The position numbers were made by a program, and so were the translations under genes. Shown here in pieces: positions 9,618 through 19,230 of a DNA stretch of 64,000 nt; position 1 is the stretch's first letter, and each line of letters opens with the position of its first letter. The DNA comes from Novipirellula herctigrandis (lineage in GTDB: Bacteria > Planctomycetota > Planctomycetia > Pirellulales > Pirellulaceae): contig SJPJ01000002.1 in the NCBI GenBank assembly GCA_007859835.1, forward strand, positions 751,552 through 815,551, read 5' to 3'. The notes under the pieces were generated by a model that worked only from the letters and a program-made list of their open reading frames with translations, made no database searches and had not been told where the DNA came from.

Positions 9618-10643
9618 TTACGGAACCGCTACCACTTCGCGGCCCGCTCGAGTGGACAACGCCCGCCAAATGGCTAGCTCGATCGAATCGGACACGTACC
9701 GAACCGAACCATCCAATAATGCCACGTTCACTCCTCCGACGTGAAAACTTCGCGACGTGACAGCCGCATAGGTAACGGCAGGATTCGATGGGGTCGAGGG
9801 AGTCTTGCCTTCTCGCCAATTTGTGAAGTCAACGTCGTACTGAGTTCCATTCTTGGTGCAAAGGATTTTCTTGTTGGGGGTGAACGTAGTTGTGAACCCC
9901 GTTTGATGGACGCGCCCGTCAACCCATTCGGTGTGCCCGGTGTTCGGCTTGAACGATCCAACCCCCAGATCACAAATTCCAGCTTCGCTGGCGGGAAAAT
10001 TGATTACGCCGTCGATCTCACCATCGCGGAAATAGGGCGACCATGCTTTGACTTCTGCAAAAGCTAACGTGTTGCTGAGACCGTCGAGACAGGAGCTGAG
10101 CCGAAGCCATCGATTCGCAGTAAACATGCCTTCGCCGACTGAATTATCGCGAGAATTATAGACAAACCATTCGCCAGCGTTGTATCCATAGTTGAGTGGA
10201 TAATTTTCGGGACCACTTGAACCTAACCGCTGAACATCGTTGGTTTCACTAGGACACAAGTAAGTCGGAACGCGATAACTAGCCACGGGAATGCTCTCGC
10301 CATCGACGGTGATCGTTGCGGCACCATAGCCCGCCTCAAAATTGACCGATGAGGCGAGAGCGATCGCTTCGATGAAGGGCAAAATCCGCGCTTGCGCCGA
10401 CCATCCGTCACCGGACATGGCACTCGGGGACCATGCGGCCGGTAATTGCTTGTTGGCCGACTCATAGTTATGCACCGCCAAGGCAATTTGCTTCAAGTTA
10501 TTTTGACAGCTCATCCGACGCGCCGCTTCGCGAGCGGCCTGCACCGCCGGCAGAAGCAGTCCCACCAAGATGCCAATAATCGCGATGACGACCAGTAATT
10601 CGACTAACGTGAACGCCGACTGTTTTTTCAAGAACACCTTCAT
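9618..10643 (-). CDS. DUF1559 protein with prepilin-type N-terminus
   Basis: A 341-residue protein typical of planctomycetes. The N-terminus (MKVFLKKQSAFTLVELL) is a type IV prepilin cleavage/methylation signal: a short basic leader, then F-T-L-V-E followed by a 20-residue hydrophobic helix. Next come AVQAAREAARRMSCQNNLKQIALAVHNYES and a beta-rich DUF1559 (SBP_bac_10) body, ending in the family's HVGGVNVALLDGSVRYVSDSI motif. These proteins occur in large paralogous families in planctomycetes; they are thought to be pseudopilin-like, but their role is not settled. The gene stands alone, converging on mutS. Assignment is firm; function is open. Confidence 0.93.
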   Translation of the reverse strand: MKVFLKKQSAFTLVELLVVIAIIGILVGLLLPAVQAAREAARRMSCQNNLKQIALAVHNYESANKQLPAAWSPSAMSGDGWSAQARILPFIEAIALASSVNFEAGYGAATITVDGESIPVASYRVPTYLCPSETNDVQRLGSSGPENYPLNYGYNAGEWFVYNSRDNSVGEGMFTANRWLRLSSCLDGLSNTLAFAEVKAWSPYFRDGEIDGVINFPASEAGICDLGVGSFKPNTGHTEWVDGRVHQTGFTTTFTPNKKILCTKNGTQYDVDFTNWREGKTPSTPSNPAVTYAAVTSRSFHVGGVNVALLDGSVRYVSDSIELAIWRALSTRAGREVVAVP

Positions 10644-10926
10644 TTCCCCATATTCCTCGCTAGAAAGCCACTGCAGTGGTTGGCCAAGTGGCGTTGTTGG
10701 TATTGAGAATCACTCGCAACAGCCCGAGTTTTATCGAAGACACCCATTTATCGCAACTGCCGATGCGAAAAAAGATCAGGCTTTTTTGGGGAGAAGATCG
10801 GTTCACCCACGAGTGAATTTGCGGTGATATCACAGCGTACGGCGTAGAGGACGACGCTACGCAACGTAGAGGGGCTCGATCATCCCAAGAAGACCGAAGC
10901 TTGTCGCGATTGGAGTGGCTAAAAAA

Positions 10927-11457
10927 TTAGCCTATTGATTTGGCCCAACGCCGAACCGCAATCTTGTTCGACTCAAACGCCATCTCATCAAAAAGCGAGG
11001 AATCCGCGTCGACCCAACGATACTCGGTGAGCTCCTTCTTTTGCAGTTCGATAGATCGGTCGCCGGCGACTTTAGCAACAAAAAAAAGATCGATCACCGA
11101 AACGACAATTCCGCCGTAGCGGTAATGGTTTGGGTGGGTCATTAGCAATTTGCGATTCGAAATCTGAAGTTTCGTCTCTTCGAGCACTTCGCGCTCCAGC
11201 GCATTCTCGATCGTCTCGTCGCGATCGACAAAACCGCCTGGCAGTCCCCACATGCCTTTTCCTGGATCGCGTGCTCGACGAACAAGTAACAACTGGTCTT
11301 GATCGTTTGTTATGAGCGCACCGACTGCCGCGACAGGGCCAAAAAAATTCGCGAACCCACACTCGTCGCAGCGAAACGGCACACTACCAATCTTCTTTGC
11401 TTTCGCACCGCACAACGGGCAGAATTTGTGGGCATACTCAATCGGGACCTCGGTCAT
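10927..11457 (-). CDS. Nudix hydrolase with N-terminal zinc ribbon
   Basis: About 176 residues from the ATG at 11457. An N-terminal zinc ribbon (FCPLCG ... FRCDECG, two CxxC pairs) precedes a Nudix domain with the box GGFVDRDETIENALEREVLEE (G-x5-E-x7-R-E-x2-E-E). The usual Gly after the last Glu is Lys here, a tolerated change. The ribbon plus Nudix layout recalls NudC-like and ADP-ribose/NADH pyrophosphatase-related enzymes; the substrate cannot be read from the sequence. The start codon overlaps the stop of the upstream LarA-like gene (TGATG, one shared base), which implies translational coupling. Alternatively GTG at 11460 could serve as start. Confidence 0.85.
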   Translation of the reverse strand: MTEVPIEYAHKFCPLCGAKAKKIGSVPFRCDECGFANFFGPVAAVGALITNDQDQLLLVRRARDPGKGMWGLPGGFVDRDETIENALEREVLEETKLQISNRKLLMTHPNHYRYGGIVVSVIDLFFVAKVAGDRSIELQKKELTEYRWVDADSSLFDEMAFESNKIAVRRWAKSIG

Positions 11458-12710
11458 CACTGTGCCCTTTGCGATGAATTGGAAGATTGGAATACGTAAT
11501 GATCAAAGGTTCCACCTGCGAACTGGGCTGCCCGCATCGTGCCACACGACTCAAAGGAACCGGTGAGCCGATCGAGTCCAGCAATCGATTCCACAGCACC
11601 AATACCAAGCGATTCGACCACTTCACTATCGAGCTTGCTATGTAGCAGTAGACGATGCTCGCACCCGACACGATCCATCACTTTCGCTATCGCCAAAGAG
11701 TCATCCCATAGAATGAACCCGTCGCCTGATTCGACGTTTTCGATCCCGTCATCAATCCCTTCCCCATCCGTGTTCATTCGGTGAACCAACCGGTCACTCG
11801 GTGGCGTTTTGATTTGCGTCCAAAGCAAAAGTGTCCCACCAGCAGCAACGTGCGTTGCCGCGACAGCAACAGCGCGCGCGAGATTGCCCCAGGTTTGTTG
11901 TTGGTCGGAACCTTCTATCGAAGCAATCACAAGGGGAGCAGCAGGTGGAAATTCATCATTGGCTTGACGTGGCTGATCGAACGAACGACGAATCGCATCG
12001 GGCGTTCCCGCAAAAATCGCACCCGCGGTACCGTCTTCGTTTGCTGCGACCGCCATCATCAACTGGACCCCTAGCATCCAACCGATATGGGACTCATTGG
12101 AAGCCTTCTTTTTATCCTGTGGTTGGTATAACGAAACTTGGTGACGAATCCGTGTATTTGAATCGGCCAATATTGGATAGACGCCACTGAGTTCATTTCC
12201 GGCTGCCGCATCCCACGGTCGTGCGCTAACGATTGGCAACACAAGGTCAGCATCAACAACGAGCCGGTTGAGGTAGACGGGTTCAGATTCGTTATCGACG
12301 CCAAGGTAACGTAGGGATTCACGATTGTGACTATCATGACGAGTCACCGCTGCAATGTTTTCAAACTCCGCTTCTAGCAAACGAACCGTTACATCGGTTG
12401 CCTCATCCCAGAGGACGATATCGACGACATCTCCTTCGGATTCGTCAATTTCCAACAGCACGCCGCGAACCACTTCAACAATGTCGGGAACATTTGGATC
12501 GACCGCTAACGCGACTCGATCCCCGGGCGCGATGGCCGCCGAAAGCGGCGGAAAATCGGTAGGCGTTCGCAACGCAACCCGAACAGCAGCGGGGATGTCG
12601 ACGATTTGCGGTCGGTTCGATGAAACGTCGTAGTGCCAATGGTTGGTCGACGGAATCTTCGCCAAAACGTCGGCGAACGAAGAGAGAGATGGATCAGATG
12701 ACGAATGCAT
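11457..12710 (-). CDS. LarA-like (DUF2088) protein, nickel-dependent lactate racemase family
   Basis: 417 residues from the ATG at 12710; the frame continues upstream for 25 codons without family-like sequence. The N-terminal half matches the DUF2088/LarA fold: an AVRVALRTPTDFPPLSAAIAPGDRVALAVDP strand-turn region, a VLWDEATD segment and the RHDSHNRESLRYLG motif, which corresponds to the HD...LxYLG region of lactate racemase. LarA enzymes use a nickel-pincer nucleotide cofactor and interconvert 2-hydroxyacid enantiomers. Many DUF2088 members have lost or changed the active site; I cannot confirm the cofactor-binding Lys and His residues by eye. The cofactor genes larB, larC and larE are not in the window. 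The gene is coupled to the Nudix gene. Confidence 0.72.
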   Translation of the reverse strand: MHSSSDPSLSSFADVLAKIPSTNHWHYDVSSNRPQIVDIPAAVRVALRTPTDFPPLSAAIAPGDRVALAVDPNVPDIVEVVRGVLLEIDESEGDVVDIVLWDEATDVTVRLLEAEFENIAAVTRHDSHNRESLRYLGVDNESEPVYLNRLVVDADLVLPIVSARPWDAAAGNELSGVYPILADSNTRIRHQVSLYQPQDKKKASNESHIGWMLGVQLMMAVAANEDGTAGAIFAGTPDAIRRSFDQPRQANDEFPPAAPLVIASIEGSDQQQTWGNLARAVAVAATHVAAGGTLLLWTQIKTPPSDRLVHRMNTDGEGIDDGIENVESGDGFILWDDSLAIAKVMDRVGCEHRLLLHSKLDSEVVESLGIGAVESIAGLDRLTGSFESCGTMRAAQFAGGTFDHYVFQSSNSSQRAQ

Positions 12711-12872
12711 AGCAACAGAGAAAAAGGGCGGTCGAAATAATGAACTGCCCCAATTCTCAGCGATACACGGCCCGCCGAACACCACCCTTGGATTTCGTAT
12801 GATTTATTAACACGCGTAGGAATCCATTGGCATTTCGACCGCTGGACGTTGCTTCACCGTGAAAACAAAAGG

Positions 12873-14309
12873 TTAAGGCTGCAAACAATGCCGATTGGCC
12901 ATACTGATGCCGCTTAGGATCGCACCAACAATGCCGACAAATCCTTGGTCAGTTCCGCACAAAAACAGGTTCGGCAAATGCGTGGTCCCGTCGAGTTGCT
13001 TGTCGGGCGCTCCGTAGACGGCACCGTTGTCGTGCCAAGTGAATCGCCGAATGGTTTTGGGTGTAAAAACATCGGTGTCGATCACATGCCGCCGAAAATC
13101 GGGCATAAACCGGACTGCGGATTCAACCGCCGCATCATATTGGATCATCTTCTCGGCCCGATACTTATCTTCGCTCAAACCGCACCACCGGTCGTGATTG
13201 GCCAAGGTGGTGATACGGATCACGCCGTCGGGCAATTGCCCCTCGTCGGCATCAAAAATGTAATTATTGGGGGAACAAATCACGCCGGTTCGTGCATCAC
13301 AAAGAGCATGCTCGGGACGTTTCCAGTGAAACCTTTCACTATCGTTGTAGAACACAATGGTGCGGTCGAAGCCAATGTTTTTGGGTAATTGATCCAGAAC
13401 AGAAATCGATTCAATGAACGACAACTTCCCGGCTCTCGCTACGTCGACTTCGCTGATGTCGTCACACATACGAAGCGTCTCAACATTCCCCGCCGACGAC
13501 AGGACACGTTTGGCTCGCAATTCGGTTCCATCGTCGAGCACCACGCCGACCGCTCGGCCGTCTTCCACATGGATCCGCGATACACCGCTGCGAAGTTTTA
13601 ACTCACCCCCGAGACCACGAAACTTGCGAACCAAATTTTTCAGGATCACCCGGACGCCTTTGAACGGACGACCGAAACCTTCAAGATAACAGGCGCGGAA
13701 CATGATCGAAAACTGGCCAAAATCCATATCATCTTCGCGAGCGTTGCCGTACCACATGAGCGGACAGAGCAACATTTCGATCAACAAGGGATCGGTGATG
13801 TGGTTGGCCATCACTTCACGAGCGGAGTGCATGAAACTAGCGTCATCACCGTCCATGTCACTGTAATCGAGCAGGGCGGCGCATAGACTGCGAAAGCCAT
13901 CAATTTGGCTGGGGAACTTTTCCGCGACTTCTTGTTCAAGCAGTCCAAAGTCGTTGTCAAAATCGAGCGATACGTCGGGAAACCGGATGGACGAACCGAC
14001 CTGTTCGGCCAACTTAAAGTCCTCCCAGCGGAAACGCAGCTGGCGAATCAGTTTTGCCAGCGGGCCTTTTTTCGTCCCTTTGCTCGCAAAGTTGGTCATC
14101 GCATGCAAACCAACATCGTAGTCGCGTCCACCAAGTCGGTAGAACGAATTAAGGCCACCGATGGTGTAATGGCGTTCGAGAATGCAGACGCGTTGGTCGA
14201 AATGGGCTAGCCGAATCCCAGCGGCTAAACCACTCATCCCCGCACCGATGATAATCGTGTCGTACAAAGGTGGTTGACTAATTGAAAGGTGTTCGAAAAG
14301 GCCCAGCAA
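12873..14309 (-). CDS. CrtI/phytoene desaturase-like FAD-dependent oxidoreductase
   Basis: 478 residues from a TTG at 14309; no in-frame ATG precedes the dinucleotide motif, so a non-ATG start is likely. The FAD-binding Rossmann motif IIIGAGMSGLAAG is at about 19-31, with ILERHYTIGGLNSF after it, as in phytoene desaturases and carotenoid isomerases. The C-terminal FAD segment reads LFLCGTDQGFVGIVGAILSGISMA. The gene starts 10 bp after the ACP stop codon and follows the ketosynthase and ACP in one minus-strand unit. This context suggests it acts on an ACP- or CoA-bound chain, or its product, rather than on phytoene. The substrate is inferred only from position and family. Confidence 0.82.
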   Translation of the reverse strand: MLGLFEHLSISQPPLYDTIIIGAGMSGLAAGIRLAHFDQRVCILERHYTIGGLNSFYRLGGRDYDVGLHAMTNFASKGTKKGPLAKLIRQLRFRWEDFKLAEQVGSSIRFPDVSLDFDNDFGLLEQEVAEKFPSQIDGFRSLCAALLDYSDMDGDDASFMHSAREVMANHITDPLLIEMLLCPLMWYGNAREDDMDFGQFSIMFRACYLEGFGRPFKGVRVILKNLVRKFRGLGGELKLRSGVSRIHVEDGRAVGVVLDDGTELRAKRVLSSAGNVETLRMCDDISEVDVARAGKLSFIESISVLDQLPKNIGFDRTIVFYNDSERFHWKRPEHALCDARTGVICSPNNYIFDADEGQLPDGVIRITTLANHDRWCGLSEDKYRAEKMIQYDAAVESAVRFMPDFRRHVIDTDVFTPKTIRRFTWHDNGAVYGAPDKQLDGTTHLPNLFLCGTDQGFVGIVGAILSGISMANRHCLQP

Positions 14310-14319
14310 ACCTGCAAGA

Positions 14320-14580
14320 CTAGCTCTTAACGATGTCTTTCATTTTAGGTTCGAGGTAAGTCACTGTCGAATTCATACTTGCCAAATGGCCGTAATCTTC
14401 CTCTGGAATTTGCACGCGGTGGCGTTTACGTAATTCCATCACGATATCCAAAAAGTCCATGCTATCGAGTTCCAATTGGTCTCGAAACGACTTTTCATCA
14501 TCAAGGTTTTCCATATCATCGTCGGGAGAGATATCTTCAAGAATGTCAAGGATCTCTTCGCGGATTTCAGCAGGCGTCAT
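14320..14580 (-). CDS. Acyl carrier protein
   Basis: An 86-residue acidic helical protein. The phosphopantetheine site is S40 in LELDSMDFLDIVMEL (canonical DSL is DSM here). It is not the usual fatty-acid-synthase AcpP: it sits between a ketosynthase and a CrtI-like oxidoreductase, and the C-terminal part (YGHLASMNSTVTYLEPKM) differs from AcpP. It probably carries a dedicated acyl chain for this locus. The gap to the upstream ketosynthase is about 80 bp and to the downstream oxidoreductase 10 bp. Confidence 0.92.
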   Translation of the reverse strand: MTPAEIREEILDILEDISPDDDMENLDDEKSFRDQLELDSMDFLDIVMELRKRHRVQIPEEDYGHLASMNSTVTYLEPKMKDIVKS

Positions 14581-14658
14581 TTGCTCAGTTAACTCAGGGT
14601 ATCAAAAGGATGGGATTCGCAGCGAAAACGCGGAATCGTTAATTGGAAAAAGGAGAGC

Positions 14659-15918
14659 TTAAATTCGGCCAATGATGACGACCGAATTGATCCCCAACAT
14701 GCCGAAAGAATTGTTCAGGATGTAATCGACTTGAGCAACTTCCTGCGGCTCGTTGATAACCAAACCAGTCAAGGCGCAGTCGGGGTCAAGCTCGTCGACG
14801 TTGATCGTCGGGTGGACAACATGGTCACGGAATGACGGCAGGTTGCCTGCAAGTTCGAGTGAACCGGCCGCACCCATCGCATGTCCGATATAACTTTTGG
14901 TGTTGTTAATCTTGACCGATGGCGCTTGGCCAAAAACTTCGCGGAGGGCTTTGCATTCTTGCGTGTCACCGCTGCTCGTCCCCGTGGCGTGCGTACTGAC
15001 GATGTCAATTTGGTCCGCAGATAATCCCGCACGCTTCAATGCCATGTTGACACATTGGGCTTGTCGCTCCGGGTTAGGCAGCACGAAATCGGTGGCATCC
15101 GTATTGATCGCATAGCCCACCAACTCGCCATAGATTTCTGCTCCGCGTGCCTTCGCATCGCTGTATCGTTCAAGCGTGTAGAGACAGCCTCCTTCGGCAA
15201 CAACAATCCCGTTGCGGTTGATGTCGAACGGACGCGATGCAGCAGTAGGATCCTCATGGGTGGCTAATGCGTTTTGACTGTTGAAACTGGCAAAAATGCC
15301 AAACGTATGAATGCTCTCGCTCGTCCCGCCGGCAATCGCAACATCGCATTCGCCAAGCCGAAGCATCTGAGCCCCTTGGATTAGCCCCGCGTTGCCAGCA
15401 GCACAGGCGGCTCCAATCGTATAGTGCGGGCCGGTAATCCCCATATTCAACGCGATCTCACCCGCTGGATTATTTGCGACCGTCCGAGGATTGTGATGAT
15501 GCGACCAACAACTGGTGTCGTAGTCAAATCCTTTGATAATATAGATCTCGTTTTCGGTTTCGACGTTACCGTGCTCAGTCACACCCACATAAATCCCCAC
15601 CCGCGACCTATCGACGTTTTCCCAGTCGATTCCGCTGTGCTTGACCGCTTCGTTGGCAGCATAAACGCCGACGCTTCCAGCACGCGTGCCGCGACGAACG
15701 TCTTTTTTGGATTGGTAGCGTTTAGCATCGAAATCGCAGATTCCCGCAAGTGTCTTGCCAAAATAGCGGATCTCGTACGGTTGAACGCCGCTGCGGCATT
15801 TCAAAAGCGCGTCGCGGTAAGTAGCCCAATCGTTGCCGTTAGGCGCAGTAAGACCAATACCAGTGATTACGATTCGCTGGTCGTCAGGCAGCTGGGAAGC
15901 ACGATTCGGGGCAATCAC
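14659..15918 (-). CDS. Beta-ketoacyl-ACP synthase (FabF-like)
   Basis: A thiolase-fold ketosynthase with a complete Cys-His-His triad: Cys in IGAACAAGN, His in STHATGTSSGD, and His in SYIGHAMGAAG after the conserved Lys of NNTK. The core starts at QRIVITGIGLTAPNG. I choose the GTG at 15918 (419 residues); the frame is open to a TTG at 16017, but the extra 33 residues are not like the family. An intact Cys means it can catalyse condensation and is not just a chain-length factor. It is the first gene of the ketosynthase-ACP-oxidoreductase unit. No fabG, fabZ or malonyl transferase lies next to it, so it must borrow these from elsewhere or perform only one condensation. Confidence 0.92.
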   Translation of the reverse strand: MIAPNRASQLPDDQRIVITGIGLTAPNGNDWATYRDALLKCRSGVQPYEIRYFGKTLAGICDFDAKRYQSKKDVRRGTRAGSVGVYAANEAVKHSGIDWENVDRSRVGIYVGVTEHGNVETENEIYIIKGFDYDTSCWSHHHNPRTVANNPAGEIALNMGITGPHYTIGAACAAGNAGLIQGAQMLRLGECDVAIAGGTSESIHTFGIFASFNSQNALATHEDPTAASRPFDINRNGIVVAEGGCLYTLERYSDAKARGAEIYGELVGYAINTDATDFVLPNPERQAQCVNMALKRAGLSADQIDIVSTHATGTSSGDTQECKALREVFGQAPSVKINNTKSYIGHAMGAAGSLELAGNLPSFRDHVVHPTINVDELDPDCALTGLVINEPQEVAQVDYILNNSFGMLGINSVVIIGRI

Positions 15919-16516
15919 GGTGGCAATGGCCGAGAAAAAAAGTGAAAAGGGATAGGGAAAGGTTGCGAACAAAAAGGCTAACGAAGCGCCCGAAAATTGG
16001 CAACGCCCTGAAGCCAACGATCATGGATCGTTTGTGTCCGCAATCCGATGGTCCCTACGCTCCGAATAGAAATTGCTGTCAAATCTCAGCGTGTTTGAAG
16101 TGACTAGGCAAAAAAAGCACGCAGTGACCTCCAACTTTTCAGTCTATCGATTCAGAGGAAATCGTGAAAATCCGAGCCATTCGGTAACAACCAGACCTAA
16201 GATATAGAATGTTCCAGCGGGCAAGAAACCTTAGAAAAACAGCGGTTTCAGCTTACAATATGCCCCTAATGCGTACACAAAAAGCCATTTACACAAAGAA
16301 GGGTTTAGCCATACCCCAAAAGGGGCATTCGCTGTCTTCTTCTAAATCGGTCGAAACGATCATCCCAATTTTATGATTTGAACGCTTGAGTTTCGACAGA
16401 TGATTACCTAGGATAGCGTTTGAAGTTTGCCCAGTCCCCCTCGATTACTCTCACTGAACATACTCGGCACACTCCGATTGCCCACTCATTTGCACTCGAA
16501 ATAACACAACAAGGTC
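15919..16516. other. Divergent intergenic region between ketosynthase and Cys/Gly-rich protein
   Basis: About 600 bp between genes transcribed away from each other, so it should hold both promoters. Part of it (to 16017) could be the 5' end of the ketosynthase if the TTG start is used. It is AT-richer than the flanks around 16200-16400. I see no RNA gene, repeat or clear operator. Confidence 0.3.
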
Positions 16517-17833
16517 ATGACTATGAGACACCTGCTGGCAGGAATCATGCTTATCGCTTTATCGGCGATTAATTCTTCCGCTCAAGCGGAAACACCTGCG
16601 GAAATGCAGGGAACCCTAACTCATTTAACGCTGAGCCAATGGGTTTGTCCGGTAGAACGAGATACGCTGGTGGGACGCTTGGTTTTGCCATCTGCTAATG
16701 GTCAAGCCAAGGCGGTCGCCAATGCCAAGATCGCACTGGTGAACAGCGATGGACAGGCGGTACATGGCACGACGAACGAGTTAGGCGAGTTCGAAATTGA
16801 GAATGTGCTTCCTGGCGTGTATTCGTTGACCGCGAAGGCGGACAATGTATTCGCGTGCTGTGCGATGCATGTGATCAACAAGCAATCGGCGGGCTCGCAA
16901 GAATTTCCAACCGAAGTTGAAATCTCGGCAGCAAACGTCGACTATTCGTTTGTGAAGACAGCGATCATTCGCTACCTGCCACCGATTTCGAAGAATAGCG
17001 AAGCGACGTTGCCCGATGCATCTTACAGTGACCTTGCAAAACGCGTGTGCAGTGATCAACACTTCCGGGTCTCGCAAACCGAAGGTGGCATGAAGGGCGT
17101 GATCCACTTGGCAGGAACCCTGAACAATGAACTGTCGGCTGCAAATTTGATCAACGTCTTCATCCTGAAGAACGGCGAATCGGTTAGCCGCACGGTAACG
17201 GACCAAGACGGCTCGTTCCGCTTCGAGAATTTGCCAGCTGGCGATTACTCGCTACTCGCGGTTGGTTCGGGCGGGATCGGTTTGGCTGGATTCGAATTGG
17301 TTGGTGATCAAGGCAACTTGAACAAAGAAGAGGAATCAACCCAGGCAGTTCGCGAGGAACAACTCGTCGGATTGTTCGGTCGACATCACCGGGACTGTTG
17401 CTGCTGCTTCGAAATGCAAGTCGCTCCAATGCCTGAAGTAATTCAGTGCGTTGAAGAAGTGATCATCCAAGAAGCACCAATCGTTGAAGATTGCTGCGGT
17501 GGCGAAGTCATCATGGACGGCTGCGGATGCGGCGGTAGCGGCCAGATTGTTGACGGAACCATCATTGACGGAACCATTGTCGACGGCATGGATCCATACG
17601 CTGGCGGATTCGGCGACCCAATGATGGGCGGCGGATATGGTGGTGGCTATGGCGGCGGCTACGGCGGAGGCGGTGGATACGGCGGTGGCGGTGGCGGATT
17701 CGGCGGTGGTGGACTTGGCGGCCTAGCTGCACTTGCCGGTATCGGCGGGATCATCGCGGCAACTTCCAACAACAACAACGACAGCCCAACAGTAATTGTC
17801 CCGCCACCTGCTTCGACCCCTTCGGGAATCTAA
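16517..17833 (+). CDS. Secreted protein with two carboxypeptidase-regulatory-like domains and a Cys/Gly-rich tail
   Basis: 438 residues. Signal peptide about 1-25 (ATG at 16517, or 16523 as alternative). Two Ig-like carboxypeptidase-regulatory domains follow: about 50-125 (TLVGRLVLP ... TTNELGEFEIENVLPGVYSLTAKA) and about 190-265 (VIHLAGTLN ... VTDQDGSFRFENLPAGDYSLLAVG). Then come a Cys-rich stretch (RDCCCCFEMQ, VEDCCGGEVIMDGCGCGG), a repeated IVDGTIIDGT segment and a long GYGGGYGGG tract, and the end is a Pro/Ser/Thr-rich tail. Such proteins are probably cell-surface or matrix components of planctomycetes. The Cys clusters may form disulfide crosslinks. It ends in a strong terminator, so it is its own transcription unit. 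No enzymatic function is visible. Confidence 0.82.
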   Translation: MTMRHLLAGIMLIALSAINSSAQAETPAEMQGTLTHLTLSQWVCPVERDTLVGRLVLPSANGQAKAVANAKIALVNSDGQAVHGTTNELGEFEIENVLPGVYSLTAKADNVFACCAMHVINKQSAGSQEFPTEVEISAANVDYSFVKTAIIRYLPPISKNSEATLPDASYSDLAKRVCSDQHFRVSQTEGGMKGVIHLAGTLNNELSAANLINVFILKNGESVSRTVTDQDGSFRFENLPAGDYSLLAVGSGGIGLAGFELVGDQGNLNKEEESTQAVREEQLVGLFGRHHRDCCCCFEMQVAPMPEVIQCVEEVIIQEAPIVEDCCGGEVIMDGCGCGGSGQIVDGTIIDGTIVDGMDPYAGGFGDPMMGGGYGGGYGGGYGGGGGYGGGGGGFGGGGLGGLAALAGIGGIIAATSNNNNDSPTVIVPPPASTPSGI

Positions 17834-17894
17834 AGTTAAGCGATTCGAGCTTGCTGGAAGGGAAACCGCAGCCGCTCGACCGAAAGAAAGATTG

Positions 17895-17925
17895 AAGCCA
17901 CTGTGAAATTCACAGTGGCTTTTTT
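17895..17925 (+). terminator. Rho-independent terminator after the Cys/Gly-rich protein gene
   Basis: Perfect 11-bp stem AAGCCACTGTG / CACAGTGGCTT with loop AAATT, followed by a T run. It begins about 60 bp after the stop codon and isolates the upstream gene from the ligase gene at 18033. Confidence 0.9.
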
Positions 17926-18032
17926 CGTGAGATCGCGATTCTACGCTGATCGCCCCTGATTCAAGTCTTTACAGATCGTGATACTATGTCATCGATCTTT
18001 CCCTTCTTCCAACGTTCCCTTCTCGAGCCCCA

Positions 18033-19169
18033 ATGATGTCGTCGGATCCCACGGTTATCGATCAAGCGGTTGCAAAACAGGCTGCTGATGCCCTCGAACA
18101 ACTTAATGAGCACACAATTCGAACGGTGCATTGGCACTTTAGCGACGAAACGGGTAGCCCGTTTTGGTTAGAGAAGAAACGCGAGCTTAATTTTGATCCG
18201 CTGACGGAAGTAAAGTCATTCGCCGACTTGAAAAAATTTCCGCTGTTCGAAGACGAGTGGTTGCGAGGCGGGCCGATCCGCCGTTGGGTACCCAAGGGGC
18301 ATGCAGAAAAACCGGTTTACGTGTTTGAAACCGGAGGGACTACCGGGATCCCCAAGAGCCGGATGGTGATCGAAGACCACTGGAAGGACTACGAACTGTT
18401 CAGTGAAACATTACCAGAGAAGTATTTTCCAATCGGATCGAATTGGTTAATGCTAGGTCCGAGCGGCCCGCGTCGATTGCGTTTGGCTGTAGAGCATCTA
18501 GCACAACACCGAAAGGGGATCTGCTTCTGTATCGACCTCGATCCACGCTGGGTCGTTAAGCTAATCAAAAAAGGTTGGATGGAACATTTAGAGGAATACA
18601 AAAAGCACTGCATTGATCAAGCCGTCACGGTTTTAACGTCTGGCCACGATGTGAAATGCGTTTTTGCGACACCGAAACTGCTTGAATCACTCGGTGAGGC
18701 TTTGGAAGAAAAGGGGACAAGCATTCCCGAAGTTGGCATCACAGGAATCTTCTCTGGGGGCACCGAGTTCACCCCTCAATGGACGCGATTTTGTGTCGAA
18801 GAGTTGTTAGGCGGATCACCCGAGGAGAGCGGCGTCTACATGACCCCAACCTACGGAAACACGTTGATGGGATTGGCATGCAGCAAACCGATCAGCGCGG
18901 CCGATGGCTACAAGATTTCCTATTACGCTCCTCAACCGCGTGCGGCAACCGAAGTGGTCCAATTTGATGATTACAACCAAGTTGTTGGGTACGGCGAAAC
19001 CGGACGAGTGAAGCTGTATACGTTGACCGACGAGTTCTTTGTTCCGGGCTTCATGGAACGAGACGAGGGTGAACGAGAGGCTCCCTTCAACTTGTACCCT
19101 TGGGATGGAGTTAGCGGTGTACGTCCATTCCATGAATTGGCGAGCTCGACTACCGTCGGCGTTTACTAG
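18033..19169 (+). CDS. AMP-forming acyl ligase-like protein (LuxE/PaaK-like)
   Basis: 378 residues. The phosphate-binding motif of adenylate-forming enzymes is visible as ETGGTTGIPKSRMV (about 93-106). The second half has IFSGGTEF and GVYMTPTYGNTLMG, the position of the A5-type motif. The protein is short and seems to lack most of the C-terminal lid domain of PaaK-type CoA ligases, as in LuxE acyl-protein synthetases and phenazine-type ligases. It is 61 bp upstream of an aldehyde dehydrogenase-fold protein, the same pairing as LuxE with the LuxC reductase. I infer activation of an acyl group for reduction or transfer. The substrate is unknown; ATG at 18036 is an equally good start. Confidence 0.7.
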   Translation: MMSSDPTVIDQAVAKQAADALEQLNEHTIRTVHWHFSDETGSPFWLEKKRELNFDPLTEVKSFADLKKFPLFEDEWLRGGPIRRWVPKGHAEKPVYVFETGGTTGIPKSRMVIEDHWKDYELFSETLPEKYFPIGSNWLMLGPSGPRRLRLAVEHLAQHRKGICFCIDLDPRWVVKLIKKGWMEHLEEYKKHCIDQAVTVLTSGHDVKCVFATPKLLESLGEALEEKGTSIPEVGITGIFSGGTEFTPQWTRFCVEELLGGSPEESGVYMTPTYGNTLMGLACSKPISAADGYKISYYAPQPRAATEVVQFDDYNQVVGYGETGRVKLYTLTDEFFVPGFMERDEGEREAPFNLYPWDGVSGVRPFHELASSTTVGVY

Positions 19170-19230
19170 TATGCGAATCAGCTAACCATTCCTGAATCGA
19201 TCGTTCTCCACCTTTACCCAATTAAACCTC

